The notes beneath the pieces were generated by a model. It made no database searches and was not told where the DNA came from. It saw only the letters and a program-made list of their open reading frames with translations. 64,000 bases of DNA from Epiperipatus broadwayi. Lineage: Eukaryota > Onychophora > Udeonychophora > Euonychophora > Peripatidae. The stretch is from positions 1,984,001-2,048,000 of the forward strand of contig JAQFVV010000037.1 of assembly GCA_028023455.1 (NCBI GenBank). Direction: 5' to 3'. Position 1 is the first letter of the stretch; the number at the start of each line of letters is the position of its first letter. Below are positions 1 through 14,551 of this stretch, piece after piece. A program made the translations under genes and the position numbers.

Positions 1-1839
1 TTTAAAATTCGTGCAAAAAAAAAATAAGGAAATAAAATATGACTAATAAAAAATTTCAAGTTTGAAAAAAAATGATACAAGACAAACTTTTTTTAACTAT
101 AATATTTAATTTTATTCAAAACAATATATTTTTATGCATAATTTACAGTAATTTATATTTTTTTATACACGTTTTAATTATTATTGCTATTTGCCGGTAA
201 AAAGGTTTGTTTGCAAACTGATAAAAAAATCAGATTCTTCACAAGATGAAATACAACTAGTGTTGTGTTAATTAATGGTTTTCTGGTGATGACGTAATTA
301 GTAATTAATCTAACAACTAAAAATTAAATTCTTATTTTTGTCTTTAATTTTCAATTTTAATTATGCCCACTGCTATTACTCATCTTTTAAAAATAAACTT
401 GCAGACACTAAATGATTAATAATTGATTAAACGTTCTTTTTTAAAAAGCAAAAACAGGATGTGATTTAAAATGCAAAATTAACACGCACAATGTTTGAAC
501 AAATTTACATTATAATCTTGTAAAATTTAATGTGTGTATACATAAAATGTGGAAATCATGATTTTAATTTCATTATTGCATAAAATCTTACTATTATAAA
601 GCACTGAAAATATTGAAATTACTAAGTTGAAAGTCTAATTTCAATAATGTGCTATTACTTTCAATATAACGTGAGTGCGAAAAAATTTATTATTTAAAGT
701 AATAGTGCATTATCGGACTTTGACTTCCGGTGAAACACGAATCGCGTAACTTCAAAATCGTGTTAAATAAGTCCGCGTAAAAAGAGACCCAGGTGTATAT
801 TCAAACTTAAAAATATGTGATAATTATGTTAAAAAATTGGAAGATAAAAAAAAAAATCATTTTTTTTAAATAATACTTGTATTCAGTTTTCATTTTTTTA
901 TTTTCATTTCTAGTTTTATTTTAGCCATCTTATATTTTATCTAAAAACAGTAGTAAATTTCTGATGGAAAAATCACATAACTTTTATATATTTATTTAAA
1001 GGATTTTAGATTTGTATTCCATAGCTAAGAAATTCTTTTGAGAAATTACTTCTTAGAGATGCAAATTACTGTTTTTTTTTCTTTACATGTTTTTTGATAT
1101 TAAAAGTTATAATAATTTTGGAACGAGCTATATAAAAAAACAACTAACTAGTTACAATTATAAATATTTATTGCAATGTGATAAAATGTTTTGAGCCAGC
1201 ATATAATTTGTTACCGCAGTCAGTTTTATGATTTGTATAGTAAGCCATTTATTTATTAAATTTGAAATTTTGTGATGTGTTTATATGTACATATATGTAT
1301 TGTCTTTTATAAAAAGACATTATACATATATGAGAGCATCACCACTATTTTTGTAGAGTATTATTGGTTTAGAAAAGAATTATTGATTTGAACTTCCATA
1401 TTAGTAATCCATAAAATTACTTAAAAGAACATTTTTAATCAAAATGAAACTAGGAAAGTTTTTACATTTTGGCCAATCAGGTAAAAAAAAAGATTAATTT
1501 ATGCCCATACATTTTAGATGCTTATTTAAAATAGGAAATAAAAAGAATGAAATATCCTTTAATGCTTTTTTTGTTTTGTTTTAGAACTTCATCTTCTTGA
1601 TGAAAGCTTTACATTTATATAATAATAATTATAACTATTCTAACTTTAAAAGAAAAAAAAGAGAGAAAGGTGAGAGGGGAAAAACTGCTCTAGAAATGAA
1701 TTTACAAACCAGTATGTGAACACAAATTCATCCACATATAAATCATACTGGCCCATTTTTCTCTTTATTTACTATTTTATGATGTAGATTTTTAAATTTT
1801 TTCAGCAGAAAAACGTTATTTCTGAAATATCTCAACACC
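1..1839. other. AT-rich non-coding sequence
   Basis: No ORF, RNA gene or terminal repeat is supported. A small CpG cluster at 722-790 (around CTTCCGGTGAAACACGAATC, then TCCGCG) stands out from the rest but is too short to interpret. Poly-T and poly-A tracts are common. Confidence 0.6.
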
Positions 1840-2450
1840 AATAACTAATTGCAGCACTCCTATCTATTCCTATTCTCCGTCATATCTTGCCAGTGGAAAT
1901 AATTGCTTTTTTAGAATGTGTTTAGGATAATCCCTATAATGTAGTCCTCTATCTTTTTTAGGAAAACCATGTTCAAGTTCACCATAAATCCACCCTTTTA
2001 GCAAGTTCTGCATTATTCATTTGTTTTATATGTCTAATCCAATTAAGGTGTGATTTTAAAACAGTAGACTTTATAATATTATATCCATCAAGTTGAAGAA
2101 TATCTTGATTGGTTTTATAATGATCTTGCCATTGTATTTTTTAAATTTTATGAAGCATCATTAAATGAAATGTTTCTAATATCTTTATATTGTATCAAAA
2201 AAGTGTCCAAATCTCACTTCTCATACAATAAATTGAATTTAAAAAAAGCTTTGTATACAGCTAACTTAGTTACTGTAGTTATGTCCTTGTGAAGAAATAC
2301 TCTTTTAACTTAAAAGCAGCAGCAGCACATTGGAGTATCTCAACAGCAAGGTATTTAAACTGGTTTATATTCTCAAATTGATAACTATCCAAATTAAAAG
2401 TTGCTGAGGATTTTTTGTCCGTCACTGGCTGATAAAAAAAGTTGAGTTTT
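1840..2450 (-). pseudogene. Decayed LINE ORF2 tail (C-terminal to reverse transcriptase)
   Basis: Read on the - strand with frameshifts, the block gives TKLAVYKAFFKFNFLYE near 2250, then KIQWQDHYKTNQDILQL near 2120, then LNWIRHIKQMNN near 2040 and a tail with KRVDLW and RGLHYRDYPKHILKK. Together these match the post-RT region of jockey/CR1/RTE-type non-LTR retrotransposons: a VYKA...LLYG-like step, an I-x-WQDH segment, and an L-x-W-x-GH-x-x-RM motif followed by a basic tail. Several stops and frame changes show it is long dead. The 3' end around 1840 is not marked by a clear poly-A. The clade is not resolved. Confidence 0.6.
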
Positions 2451-5400
2451 TTTTAAACATTAATTAATAGATCAAAGTCTTTATATATTGTATTTAAAAC
2501 ATTATGTAAATTGTTTTTTTTGAACTGACAAAAATGGCATAAAATCATTGGCATACTGTAAATCCAAAAAATAGAAGTTCTTGTTTTTATTTTTAATTAA
2601 TTTAAATGCAAAATTTCACCATCAAATCTGCATCATTTTTAAAGTGTAAAGTTAATTGTGGGAGGATGGATGTAACCTTAATGATATTAGTCTTTTAGCA
2701 GAACATGGAGTTTAATGAACAAATAAACAATTAAGTATTATATATAATTAAAGTAGTCAAAATCTGCCTAAAGTTTTACATTATAATATGGAAATCACAT
2801 TATGGAAAAGTCAAATAAATAGTGTTGCCACAATTTTTCTAAAACTTTAGAGAAAATGAACATTCGTAAAAGCTGCTTCTATCATGTTTCAGATTTTATC
2901 AATAGTTGAATTCCACGTTAGTGTTTTCAAAATTAATGGACTATTAATATATACTAAATAGAATATTGTTAAAAAATGATTATTATATTTACAAAATGCA
3001 TCTTGTTGGCATAGCAAGAATTAGGATTTGATTCAAACCAGCTAACATCAAGTTATGACTGAAATAGGAATATTTTTACTATTTAATCCATGATGTATAT
3101 ATGTTTATCTTTAAGATTATTATGAAATATTTGGAAAATGATAAAACAAATATAGTTTATATATTAAACAAGCTATAATATGGCATTTCTCATTCTTTAT
3201 TTAATAAAGCAAGTGTTGAATTACAGATATTGTTCTATTGTGTAGTTATTTCTGTTAAATGTTAACTTTTAAACTATATATATACGTAAAGCATTGTATG
3301 TGAAGCATTGATTTCATAATTTGGTTTTTTTTTTAGGACATCTATATTTTAATTGATTAGCCCTAATTGAGATTTGAACAAATTTTTTAAAATAAAATTG
3401 AAAGAAAATAAGAATGACACTTTTTAATATCTTTAAAAAAATAAAGAAAACAAGAAATGTAAAATATTAAAACAGTTTTTATAAGGAATTTAGAGTAGCA
3501 TTTCTTTAGTACATTTAATTTTGAAAATAATTATATTCCTTTTTTATTTGAATAGCTTTATCATCCTTAATGTATTCTTAATGTATTGTATTTTCTCAAT
3601 ACATTTTGGAGTAAATTTGACCCTGAATTGAGTTGTTTAATCCCTTCTAATCTTATTTATAACATATTCAGTCTCTTAATAAGGTTATTTTTACTAAAAC
3701 AAAATAATGTGAGTATACTTATCATTTGATAATCTGTATACAAAACATAGTTTATGTTTAAAAAAGTATATATTCTATATGTAAACATAAATAGTAGTTG
3801 TATGTTTAGCTCCGTTATATTCAACAATTGAGTGACAGTTAAGCAGACGTAAATGATACTTATCTGCTCACCTGCTCTTTTCTTCACAACAAACATTCAC
3901 TATGCTTTTAGCAAGTGCCATACTATTTTATAACATGCATTTTGGTGTTTAGTATAGATTAGGTATTTATAACAGCGGGGCAGGTAGCCTATGCTTGAAG
4001 AACCTCATGTATCTGAGATCCAATGATTGATACCAGTATGGCTAATTTAAAATCTGGCTTTTTGATTTGATTAGCCTACTTATAGAAAAGTATTAGATCC
4101 TTGTAAGTTGGCTAATTTTCAAGATAGGCCAAATCAAACTTTTCTAATGAGCCAATTTCTGCCATGAGAAAAGAAAAAAATATTTTAATTTACCATTCGC
4201 GATTGATTTTTTTTATTTATTGATGCATTAATGGGGGAAAGAACCTGTCTTTATTGTAATGTTAGCTATTAATATCCAGTCATAATTGTGCCAAATCTGT
4301 TGTGTTTTTTATACATGAATTAATATAAATATAGGTGCATAAAATACATTTATAATATTTATTAATATAAGAGAAATATACAATTAAAGATTTATACTAT
4401 ATATAATTGTTATACCTCCGCTTGCTATCATTAATGAGGTATAGCTTCTAGTTGCCATGCATCTATAGAAAGAAGGGACCTTGGGTCTACAAATTTTCCT
4501 ACCACTTCTAGCTCTATCATGACAAGGTCTGCCTCATGACTTCCAGCTGTACTATAACAGTTTATCTTGTGTCAGATGTAGATTCTAGCATTCACTCCTG
4601 AATATAAACGTGCCTCACTGCATTAATCATGTAGTGGACAACTAGCATACTACTATTCAGCTTTGATAGTTGTTGCCTCATTTTATTTTCAAATGGCTTG
4701 ACTATTTATGGTCAGATCCCCATCCATCATGAGAGCAATCAGATTCATTGAGTTTCATCGCTATTGGCTAGTTTTTGTCATTCTATACATATTATATATT
4801 TGTATATACATTAATCTATGGTGATGAATTGTCAATCCGATCATGACAATGTGGAATCTGGAATCCATTATTTGAAGGCAAGATGAGATATAATACATTT
4901 ATCATAAGTGATTTGAGTAGTTGTTTTGTAACTTATTTTATATCAAACTATAATTTAAACACCCATAATGTCTTCAAACAATAAACAAAAAATATCTGCT
5001 CAAAATAGTGTTTCAATATAACTGGAAAGAGGAATATTATATTGTTAACCAATTCAATGTTAACTCTACCTGACAAATTTTTGAATATAGCCTAGCGAAT
5101 ATTATGTTAAACACGTCTCCATGTTTGATTTTTTTTACAAAAATATTGGTCATTAATCATTAACAATCACTGACAATCACATCTTATTTCTAAGCTATCT
5201 TCTTCATAGCTTTGTCATAACAATAGATGGTGCTGTTAATCACTCAAAGATCTGTATAGATTTATATAATACTGATATCTTGAGGATTTTTAAAAATTAA
5301 TACATTAAAATAGAAGCAACATAATAGAACTGCTACAAACCATTGTACATCGTAGTATAAGTTATACATATGCTTTAAAAAATGTAGAAAAGTAGTGATC

Positions 5401-5919
5401 ACAGCACCATTGTAATGCCTGAAATGTCAAATATGAGAGCACCATCGCAGCTCAATAGTCTGATATAGTACAAAAAGATTTAGCAGCATATTTAATTTGT
5501 TAAAAAAATATTTTGAAAAAAATATAACATTGATTAACATTACACCATGAAACGTAGGTCATTTAATGACAATTTTGCTCATGGATCTTTAATAAGTAAA
5601 AAAATTAGCTTTCTTTAAGAAATCATTGCAACAACAACAAAGTGTTATGTCAGTGACAATCTCACAGAAGCAGCGGTGACACGAACATCATGAAATTTGT
5701 TACTTCGCAAAAATATGAAACCATTTACTGATGCGAAGTTGTGGAAGAATGTTTCTTAAATGCTTACAATATATTATTTGATAAATTTAACAATAAAAAT
5801 CAAAAAATATTATAAATCAAGAAGCTATAACTCTCTGATTTTACCTGCATTAGATGCATTGAAGATATTGTAAAACATATTTCTGATAACATAATAGATT
5901 TGAAAAATAATATTTTACT
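2451..5919. other. AT-rich non-coding sequence with unrecognised higher-GC patches
   Basis: No gene supported. Patches at about 3950-4160 and 4430-4760 are richer in GC and mixed-base composition, probably old repeats, but no protein or structural motif could be assigned. A weak inverted pair (AGATGGTGCTGT near 5227 and CACAGCACCAT near 5401) was seen. Confidence 0.55.
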
Positions 5920-6330
5920 TTGGCATTTCAGCAACATTACAATGTGACATTCGCCAGATATTATACAGAATTCAATTCAAAAGATTTTATGAAATTTCCT
6001 ATAAAGGATCAAACCAGAAATAGGGATTTTCTTGAAAATATTTGTACTTTTCTGGAGAATAATAATATTGAAATAAAAAAATTGGTTTTTCTGTGTGCAT
6101 TTGATAGATATTTTTCAATGATCAGATCTGAAAAGGGATTTGTTTCCCTATTGAAAAAGAAATACAATTTGACAAATCTATTGTTGTTTAATTTACCAAG
6201 ATATTTTGGGAGCCCATATATCCATAAAAGTAGATGCTGTGATGAAAACCATCATAAACATTGTGAATTATATTTGTGTCTAAGAATTGAATCATATCAC
6301 TTTTTTTTTATTACGGTCATTCTTACATGA
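5920..6330 (+). pseudogene. hAT-superfamily transposase fragment (ZBED5/GTF2IRD2-like type), decayed
   Basis: The 136-codon open frame has no good ATG and begins inside a former coding region. Residues about 25-90 (KFPIKDQTRNRDFLENIC..., then NNNIEIKKLVFL, then SMIRSEKGFVSLLKKK) follow the order of the conserved core of hAT-like transposases: a short polar block, a helix, then a TDGAPSM-x-G...GF-x-x-LLK motif. Here the TDGAPSM position reads AFDRYFSM, so the catalytic Asp context is altered, and the expected HC-x-IH motif after it is only faintly visible (NLPRYFGSPYIH). No flanking inverted repeats were found. Likely a molecular fossil. Frame preservation over this length may be chance. Confidence 0.6.
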
Positions 6331-8559
6331 AAACAATAAAGTTTATAATAAACAATGATGGATGGTGGTGATGCCTTTTAGCTTTTTTATGTGACATCAC
6401 AGAAAAACTTTTTGAAAATAAAATTATTTTGCAAATGGCAAATAAAGTATTTGCATTTGAATAAAATCTAAGTATTTATTACCAAGAGATACAAAAACAA
6501 ATACTACATTATTTCCCAACATTGACAAAAGCTAAAGACATTCACTAGCTTTTCTCTAAGATTATATGTCCAAAGCTCATTTTAGTTGGAAAGTATGTTA
6601 TGGATTTGTTTTAAACTTACTCTCAATATTGAATTTTTCGAAACTATAAAGCTTTCTAGATGGGATTCAGAATACAATATAATTGGACAATACAACAGTA
6701 ATAGTGTAAATAAATTAGTCAATAGAAACAGATCAATTATATAACCAAATCAGAAAATTGTATTGGCTCACAGTGAGCTAGTGAAGCTGACTTTAAAATG
6801 GAGGCCATTCTAGAAGCAGGTCGATAAAGGTTATAGTGTCATATTCAGAACAATCACAGTTAGGAGTTACTTTAATTGTAACACACTATATCCATTATTA
6901 GCTTGAACTCAGAGATGCTCAAGCTTGGAATGGGAAGCTGATAGTGGCCATTCGTATCATCTTTTATGAGACAAGCGATTGTAGAGAGTTAAGTTTTATT
7001 AGAACTCTCAGCACTTATCTGAACTGTTGATTGCTACTGTTAATAACTACATGTTTGTAATACTACTAACTAACTAGATGATGAACTCTTAACTTTTGTA
7101 TTAATGTATTATTACTGCAAATAAATACTATAAATGTATCAGAGTTACTTAGTTATATTTCATTTGAGTTGGATAACATTTTCTGAAAGTCAAATATGTC
7201 TTTAGATATAAATTGTGTTTGAAGGTTTGTGATGATGTTATTTTGTATGTATGTTTAGTAAGTAATATAGTTTACTTAGATTTGCACTCTCTCATTTATT
7301 TCAATATTGACTGCGCTTTATAAAAATATTATTTACATAAAATTATATATATATTGAGTATTTAAGGTAAACTTAAAGCAGTATATTTTTTAACACATCA
7401 AATATAGATTACTGATATGATATCATTTATTACAATCTTTAGTAGATGCATATTGTAAATTATATATTTGTCATAATCTTTTTGGCTTTGTAATAAGAGT
7501 ACTTTCGTTTAGTGCTGGAATTTAATATTTGCTTACATTATATATTTATAAATAACTTCCCAATGTTTTTTTTTTTTTAAATTAGTATCAATATGAGTAT
7601 CATTTAGCATAATTTGGGTTATAATATTTAAAGAATAATAAATCTACAACTGTTGATCATTAAACTTATATATATATATAAATCAGGAATATCATTGAAT
7701 TTTTGTTATAGAGATGGACATGAAAGTATATGTAGAGAAAAATAGAAAACTTTTTCAATAGAAATACTACTATAACTAACATAATTGGTTACTCAATATA
7801 TTATCCATTGTAGTAACTTGCACTGAAATACTTGTATTTAGAGTTAATCCCTTTAGTGTCTAGAGCAAAATTATCCAGAATAAACATTTAAATAATAAAA
7901 ATATAGTATATATAAAAGTCAAAAAGTATAATTGCAAAAAATATATAAAAATAATTGTTGAACAGATTATGTTATTTATTTTATTCAAAACTAAATTTAT
8001 ACTTTTTGTAAATGAATTTACTCTAATAAAAATTAGATTATTGTTTTAGCCAAATCCTATTCAGAATTTCCAGTTTCTTGTTTGGGAATTATTATTTTTT
8101 TTGTCACTACATTCTAAATCTTTTCTACCTCTTAGTGAACATTAAAATTAATCTTTTAAAAATATATGCTTATAGAAATAAATTCCAAGTTCTCAATAGA
8201 TATTTTTATTTTTTTTGTTAGCATTAATAAATTCTGGTCATAAAGTCTAAAACATTTTGTCTATATATATGTATTTTAGTATTCATCATAAATTTTGTTT
8301 TTTTTTGATAGTTATATAGCATTTTTGTTCACAAATTTTTTTTCCTCTTCAAAATTAATCAGTTTTCTAATTATGACCAAAATTATTGTATTATGTACAG
8401 AAAAATTAAAAATAACTAAAAATTGCAAAGAAGTTGAGCAAACTAATTTGGTAACTTTAAACCATAGTTGTATAAATCTTAATTTAATGAGAAAGTGTTT
8501 TTGTCTAATTTATTCACAGTAGAAGCTTTATTATAGCCGATATCCCAGGCTAATATTTG
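6331..8559. other. AT-rich non-coding sequence
   Basis: No gene supported. The stretch 6750-7040 has a more balanced composition and may be a repeat remnant. The short frame at 8295-8522 is T-rich and looks like chance. Confidence 0.55.
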
Positions 8560-9640
8560 AAACCATTAGAATTTAAGAATATTGTATGAACAAAGTTGAG
8601 AGGATATTAATTTTGTTGACAGAATTGAAAAGGAAAAGGCTAGGTATTATAGGACTTGTAAGTTATTTAAAAGAAATGGAGTAAAAATAAATTAAGAAAA
8701 TAATTAAGAAGCTATAAAACTTATCTGAAGGTAAAATTACAGTAGATTTAATGGTATAGGTAATGCCAAATAATAATAGATATGATGGAATTAATTGGAA
8801 AATGTGAAAATGAATAAGTCATTGAAAAGAAATATAAAAATAGTTATATAATGGTAATGGGAGATAAAATTGTACATGGAAGAACAAGGAAGATAACAGA
8901 TTATGGCTAAAAGTAAGGATTAATGAAAAATTAACAGCTGTATGTGATAATAATAGATATAATAATTATATTTTTTGGCCACTTTTGTCTTTTAAATAAA
9001 TCTCGTGTTAAAGATTTGCAGAGATCCCTACTGTAGATTTTTCAGGCACATACTCTTAAGGTTATAGCCTTAATAAATATTAATAATGGATACATGATTT
9101 AAGCATCATAAAATGGGGTTTTATTCACGGAAAGCTTCAGCTGCTAAAATATTTTGTTTTAAAATAAATATAGACACTGGCAATTTAATAATGGCAAATA
9201 GTAATTATTTAAAAAAAGAATAAGAATTGAGACAAGAATTTAATAGATAATTGACATATTAAAGAGATGATTTAAATTTTTAAAATTTGTAAATAATAAC
9301 AGACTAATTGATGAAATAAATCCGACCATTCAAGAAAAATATAAAAAATACATGAAATAAATAAAGAGTAACAAGCTTCATAATAAAGTGAGAAATAATA
9401 TGATATAAAATTGGGAGAAAAAAATCACTCTTAGTGTGGTTAGAAGTGAAATATAGGAAAGTAAAGAAATTTTAATTTGATATTTGGTTGAATGAGATAG
9501 TTTGTATGGATAAAATGGTTGCAGGGATGAAATAGGGTTTGAAGATAAAAGTGTTATATTATTAATAAAGCAGATTACATTGAAAAATTAGTAAGAATGT
9601 ATAATGATTTAATAATACATAAAAAGTATATATTTAACTG
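8560..9640 (+). other. Purine-rich ORF-less block, possible LINE endonuclease relic
   Basis: From about 8570 to 9600 the + strand is strongly A/G-rich with many short GAA/AAG-type codons, unlike the T-rich sequence on both sides. Near 8860 one frame reads VMGDKIVHGRTRKITDYG, which loosely resembles the GDFN...G-x-G segment of apurinic-type LINE endonucleases. Stops occur throughout and I cannot confirm any domain order. It could equally be a decayed coding sequence of another kind. Confidence 0.25.
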
Positions 9641-10610
9641 AAAGGTGTCTTTTATTCCTTTTTGAATCTAAAAGGGGTTAAAACATATTTTTAATATTTA
9701 TTCTATTTTTATCATCACAGCTATGTGATTGTTATCAAAATAAAATGCATAGGATCTTTGTTCTTTATGATTGATTAGTTTTAGAAAAATATTATAATAA
9801 TCAGGAACCAAATAATGTTTAATTTTTCATTTACAATTTTTAAATATAGTCATTGCTTTTCGTTTATCATTTTTATTGCAAGTAATAATTTTGATCTCTA
9901 GTAATAGATTATAATTTCAAAATGAGTAATATCTACAATTGCTTTAATTCACATTCAAGTTATAATAGCATTTTTTTTTTCATATTTAGAAAATATTGAT
10001 TATAAATTGACTAATTATTAAAAAAAAAAGTACTTATAAATTGATAGTATTATTGAATGACCACTATATTTAAAACAAAAGTTATGAACTTGCATATTGT
10101 TTTATTTTGTGAAGTTCCAATCTTTGAAGTTGTGAAAACCTATCCTATTTACTACAAGTGTGATCAATCACATGAAACCATAATGAATGAAAATACAACA
10201 AATAGAAAATCTCATATATGTTTATGATTTTTTTTTTTTTTTAAATCTTGGAGTTTATTTTTTAGCTTTTCAGAGATCAGTAAGTTCAAGTTGGTCTTTA
10301 TAGTTTTTAAACTATTATTACTTATTTATCTATATGTATATTTATGTTTCAATAATATACTTTATTTACCAAAAGATGTCAGATTTTACAAATGTCTTAA
10401 AAGGATTTTGCCACGGCCACAAAGGCATTGCTAATATAATGATTGTTTGTTATTATATAAATTTGATTAACATTGCTGATTACAGTACAATCATATGAAC
10501 ACTGGTAATTGTATATGATTGTTTTTAATGATACTTTTTTTGTATGATGTAATATTGTATATATAAAAAAAGAAATGTTCATAACCTTTGAATTAAAGTT
10601 CATTTGCTCT

Positions 10611-11240
10611 GAGCTTGACTGGTCTGGTTAGACAGCCTTCTGTGGTCTTGAACTATTATAATGAGTGTCTTGAACATAGTTTTCCATATAGCTAGTTATA
10701 TTACGAGCAGATGAAATGTCCACGGGGTTGTTAGTACTGCCTACTGGGGTTATGGCAGTTTATAGGTTGGACTGCTCTCTAATGAATGACCAGTTTAATG
10801 CAAAAATGTTGGGGAGGGGTGTGTGTTGTTATCCTGTGCTTTTGGATGATGTAATTTATTGATAAATATGGATGAGTGCCTCCTGGTGTTGTTGCCCAAC
10901 GCGAAGGTGTAATGGGTACACCAGAAGGTAAATGGTAAGTGTGGCTGTACATGCTGCGGGAACGTGTAATCTTTGGATGGGCCAAGTTATGTGGAGGAAG
11001 TAGCAGGCTGCCTATATGGATTTAACATAATTTGTCATGTGGAGTTTAGTGCTCGGTACTCATTGAAAAGAGGTTGAGTCCTATTGGCTTTGTAGAATAG
11101 CCCACAGAATGGGGAGGGGGATAATCATTGCTAAGATCTGGATAAAGTAGGCTATAGGGTTGCCAGTAAATGTACTTGGAAGTTGTGGGAGAGACTGTTC
11201 TGTTTGTGGTACCTAGGATTGAGTGAATAAAATCTGTGAG
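10611..11240. repeat. G/T-skewed block, unrecognised repeat
   Basis: This interval has noticeably higher G content than its surroundings and contains clusters such as GGGGAGGGG, CTGGTGTTG and CCAGAAGG. The longest open frame (10779-10985, - strand) is Pro/Thr/His-rich and matches nothing I recognise. No terminal repeats were seen. It is probably an old mobile-element fragment. Confidence 0.3.
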
Positions 11241-11749
11241 ATATGTTTAAAAAGATTTATTGTAGGGGTTACTTTCAGCAATCACTGGAGATTTTGAACC
11301 GATTGGTAATAGCTGCTATTAAGTTAATGGCTTTTTGTGTATAGAACACCCAAATGCTGTGCAAGTTGAAGTGGTAAATCTGTGGTACATATTTAACTTC
11401 ACTTCCTGATGACATTACATACCTTTAAAGTAGGGTTTGAACCTGTTTATATGTTTATTTGGTCATCCAGGAATGTTAAGCACGCACATATACACATATC
11501 ACTTCCACCCTGTTTATTTAAGAAAAGGTTATGTGTGACCAGTTGAATTATTATTTTAGCTTAAGTATATTTTATTTTCAAGCTTGTAAATTCCCTTCAC
11601 TTAGATAATTGTGTATGTGCATATATGTATTACAGATATAAAAATAAATACAATTAATGTAGAGCTAAAGCAATGCCAGAAATTCTAAAAAAATATTATT
11701 ACAATTTAAAAATGTCATTCTCATTTCAAGTCGAACCAAAAATCATATT

Positions 11750-13600
11750 TTAAAATACGTTTAAATAATCTGCTTTCTGGAACGTATTGTTTACATCTTC
11801 CAATATTGCTAAATTTCAAGTATAGGAGGAGCAGAAGTTATAGGAACGCACGGAAGGAGTTCAAATCACTCTTCTCTCTGGTATTTGTGTAGAGAGTGGT
11901 AACAAAATGGACTGGAATTTTCCTCCCTGATCTTAAATCGTCTCTGTCCTGCCTTCTGCCATGCCATCGCTACTTGAGAACTGTTATGTTTAATTGTAAA
12001 GAATATTGGAAGATGCCTACCATTATTTTATTAATATTGTGCCTTGCTAAACTTCGTATATGTTATTATAAGTGGCCACCATAATTTCTAAAGGTAATCC
12101 GTTTTGCCGAAGAATGAACTTTTAATTCTCCTCACTTCATTTCTTTCCTAAATCTTAATTGTAATCAGAATGTAATCTTTATTTATTTTATAACTGATTA
12201 TAAACTTAATTATCGTTAAATTTATGATTTTCTCTTAAATTTTTAAACTTGTTTTTTTTTTTGAAACGCTAAGCACAGAATTATGTACTGTAAATTTATT
12301 ATTAGTTTTTTTTAAGTTTCACACTCTAATTATTTTATTTCATGCGGCAAAACTCATTTTAAATATATATCTTATTAAATTAGTTTTAGTGTGCTAATGT
12401 TTTAATCTAGCGAACTTATATTATTTCAATCATCATTCCGATATTTTGGAATGTTTAAATAGTTTAAACGTAAAATTTTTTACTGAACGCTGTTCGCTCG
12501 GTTAAATATTTTGAAATTATGGTTAATGGCGGATTGTTTAAAAATCATATCACTATCGATATTTAAATGCAATTTAAGTTCTTTTAATAAATTTGATTAT
12601 TAATATACTTTAATAACTATTTATTACTTATACACCATTAAGAGTTAAATTAATTAATATATTGTCGTTTAGGAATGCTTGGGTTTGTTAAATAGGAAAA
12701 ATAATATTTTTCCCTCTTTTATATTCGACATCCTAAATTTATTAAAGTTATACGTACGATGCTGAGTGGGTTATCATTTTATCATGGCGTTACGCATGCT
12801 ATTATTGCTTTATTTAAGCTTAAATTATTTCATTAATCATTTAAAACTTAAGCCATATTCGCGTTGCTTACTTATGATATCATTTTAAAGAATTATATTT
12901 TGCTTTATCATATTTACTCATCCGAAATCCGGATTTTCTTCACGTAACTCGTATAGGAATGAGGTTTGGTATAACCGATCTCAGGATAAACATTAGAGTA
13001 TTAAGGCTCTGCATGTGACACGTTGGAGGGCGTGCCATGGAATCCTTACCACTCATATTTTCGAATATCGCCTTGTGATAAATACAAGCGGAATCATATA
13101 TGTGATAAAGCCTTCCAGTCCAAAGACGGACATCTTCTCCATTTTAAACGCTGTCATTATAGTTAGCACTGCGAGTTCTTTATATGTAGTTCTCATTTTA
13201 TCTATAAGACGTGGTGCAGTGATGTTTATAAACCACTCATTTTATAATTAGTCGAATATTTTAGGATTGTCACGGTAAAGCTAATTTAGGCTAACCCATT
13301 CCTCATTTGTACAGGCCCAAATATGCTCATAAACGATAAATTATTGACTATCATATCAAGAGTAAACCTCTCTTTAGAGATGAATTTGTAAACGTCCTTA
13401 TCATTACTTAAAGTAATGATCACTGCATTGATAACATTAATTTATTATTATACTACAACTCATTAGTATACTAAATCAGTTGCTTATATGCAAAGTAATA
13501 ACGGCATTAAATCTGTGCTATGTTTTCTAATGTAAATTAAATTGTTTATTAAATTATTATGTTTTAATAATTACTCATGCGTTGTGTCTTACTGACTCTC
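11750..13600. promoter_or_regulatory. CpG-rich, ORF-poor interval (candidate promoter or first-exon region)
   Basis: CpG dinucleotides occur every few tens of bases here (for example around 12080-12110, 12485-12500, 12755-12800, 12915-12985 and 13015-13160), whereas most of the window is nearly CpG-free. There is no transposon-like ORF, terminal repeat or simple repeat to explain it. A GTAATCC donor-like site follows at about 12093. In animals with sparse methylation such intervals often mark promoters. No CBP N-terminal peptide is recognisable, so any exon here would be mostly 5' UTR. An unrecognised young insertion is the alternative. Confidence 0.3.
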
Positions 13601-14551
13601 ACTCATTGAATTCCATTAAATATTTATAATAATGTCAGTAATATTTAGAAGTTATAACTGATTACTTCAAATAGATATTTATCTCTGGGTTATTCTGTTC
13701 TTGCTCATTCTGGATGGATACTATTTTATAATTCATGTTTCTTTTGCAATGCTAGCTGTGTGCAATTCATTTAAAATTTATAAATTGTCCCTTCACATAA
13801 GATATTTGATTGAGCCAAGTTTTAACATTATTTATTTACATTAATTACCCTATAGATCTCATGTTTCTCTGCTGTGTCTCTGGGACCAGAATGAATAAAA
13901 TTTCATGTTATCATCAGAAGTGTTGTTTATAATGTTATAGTTTTAGAGAAGAGCAAATAGGGCAGAATTCATGATTGCTCCTGACCTGTGTATCTCGGGC
14001 ATGAGTGGATTTAAGGTATTTTTGCTTAGATTCTAAACCTTGTTAAATGAACATACAATTCTGACCGGTACAAAGTCTAGATTGTATGTATATTTATAAT
14101 ATATATATTTACATTGCAACAACAATTGAATTTTCTATATGCAATTGTAAATGATTCTTCTTAATTATATTGAATTATTATGATAATATAGTGAAATTCA
14201 TAGGCCACTGTAAATGTTGCTACTTTTATATAGTGGTTTTTATTCTATTATAAATATGCTTGAAATAGAAATAGAAAATAATATGCATTTATTTTTATAA
14301 ATTTATTTCATACAAAAAGAGGGAAAAAAACAACTTAAAATGAGTATAAGCATGGCTTCATAAAACAATTTATTATATATAAGCGCTTTAACATGCTGAA
14401 GAAAAAGCTGTCAGTAGTAACAAAAACAATTAAATTAAATTAATCTAGGCCTAGTACTTTTGAGGTTTTCCCTCATATTCATGGCCAAAATAGGTTATAA
14501 ACCATTGCTGTAATATTACTAAATAATAATGTATGCAAATGTGTATGTAAA

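Noticed and set aside
3657-3896. 79-codon frame on the - strand
   Set aside because: Residue make-up follows the AT-rich base composition, and there is no motif or splice context.
11896-12084. Open frame of 62 codons as a CBP first exon
   Set aside because: It has no CBP-like N-terminal sequence, and its Cys/Leu/Trp content looks random. Only the CpG context is of interest.
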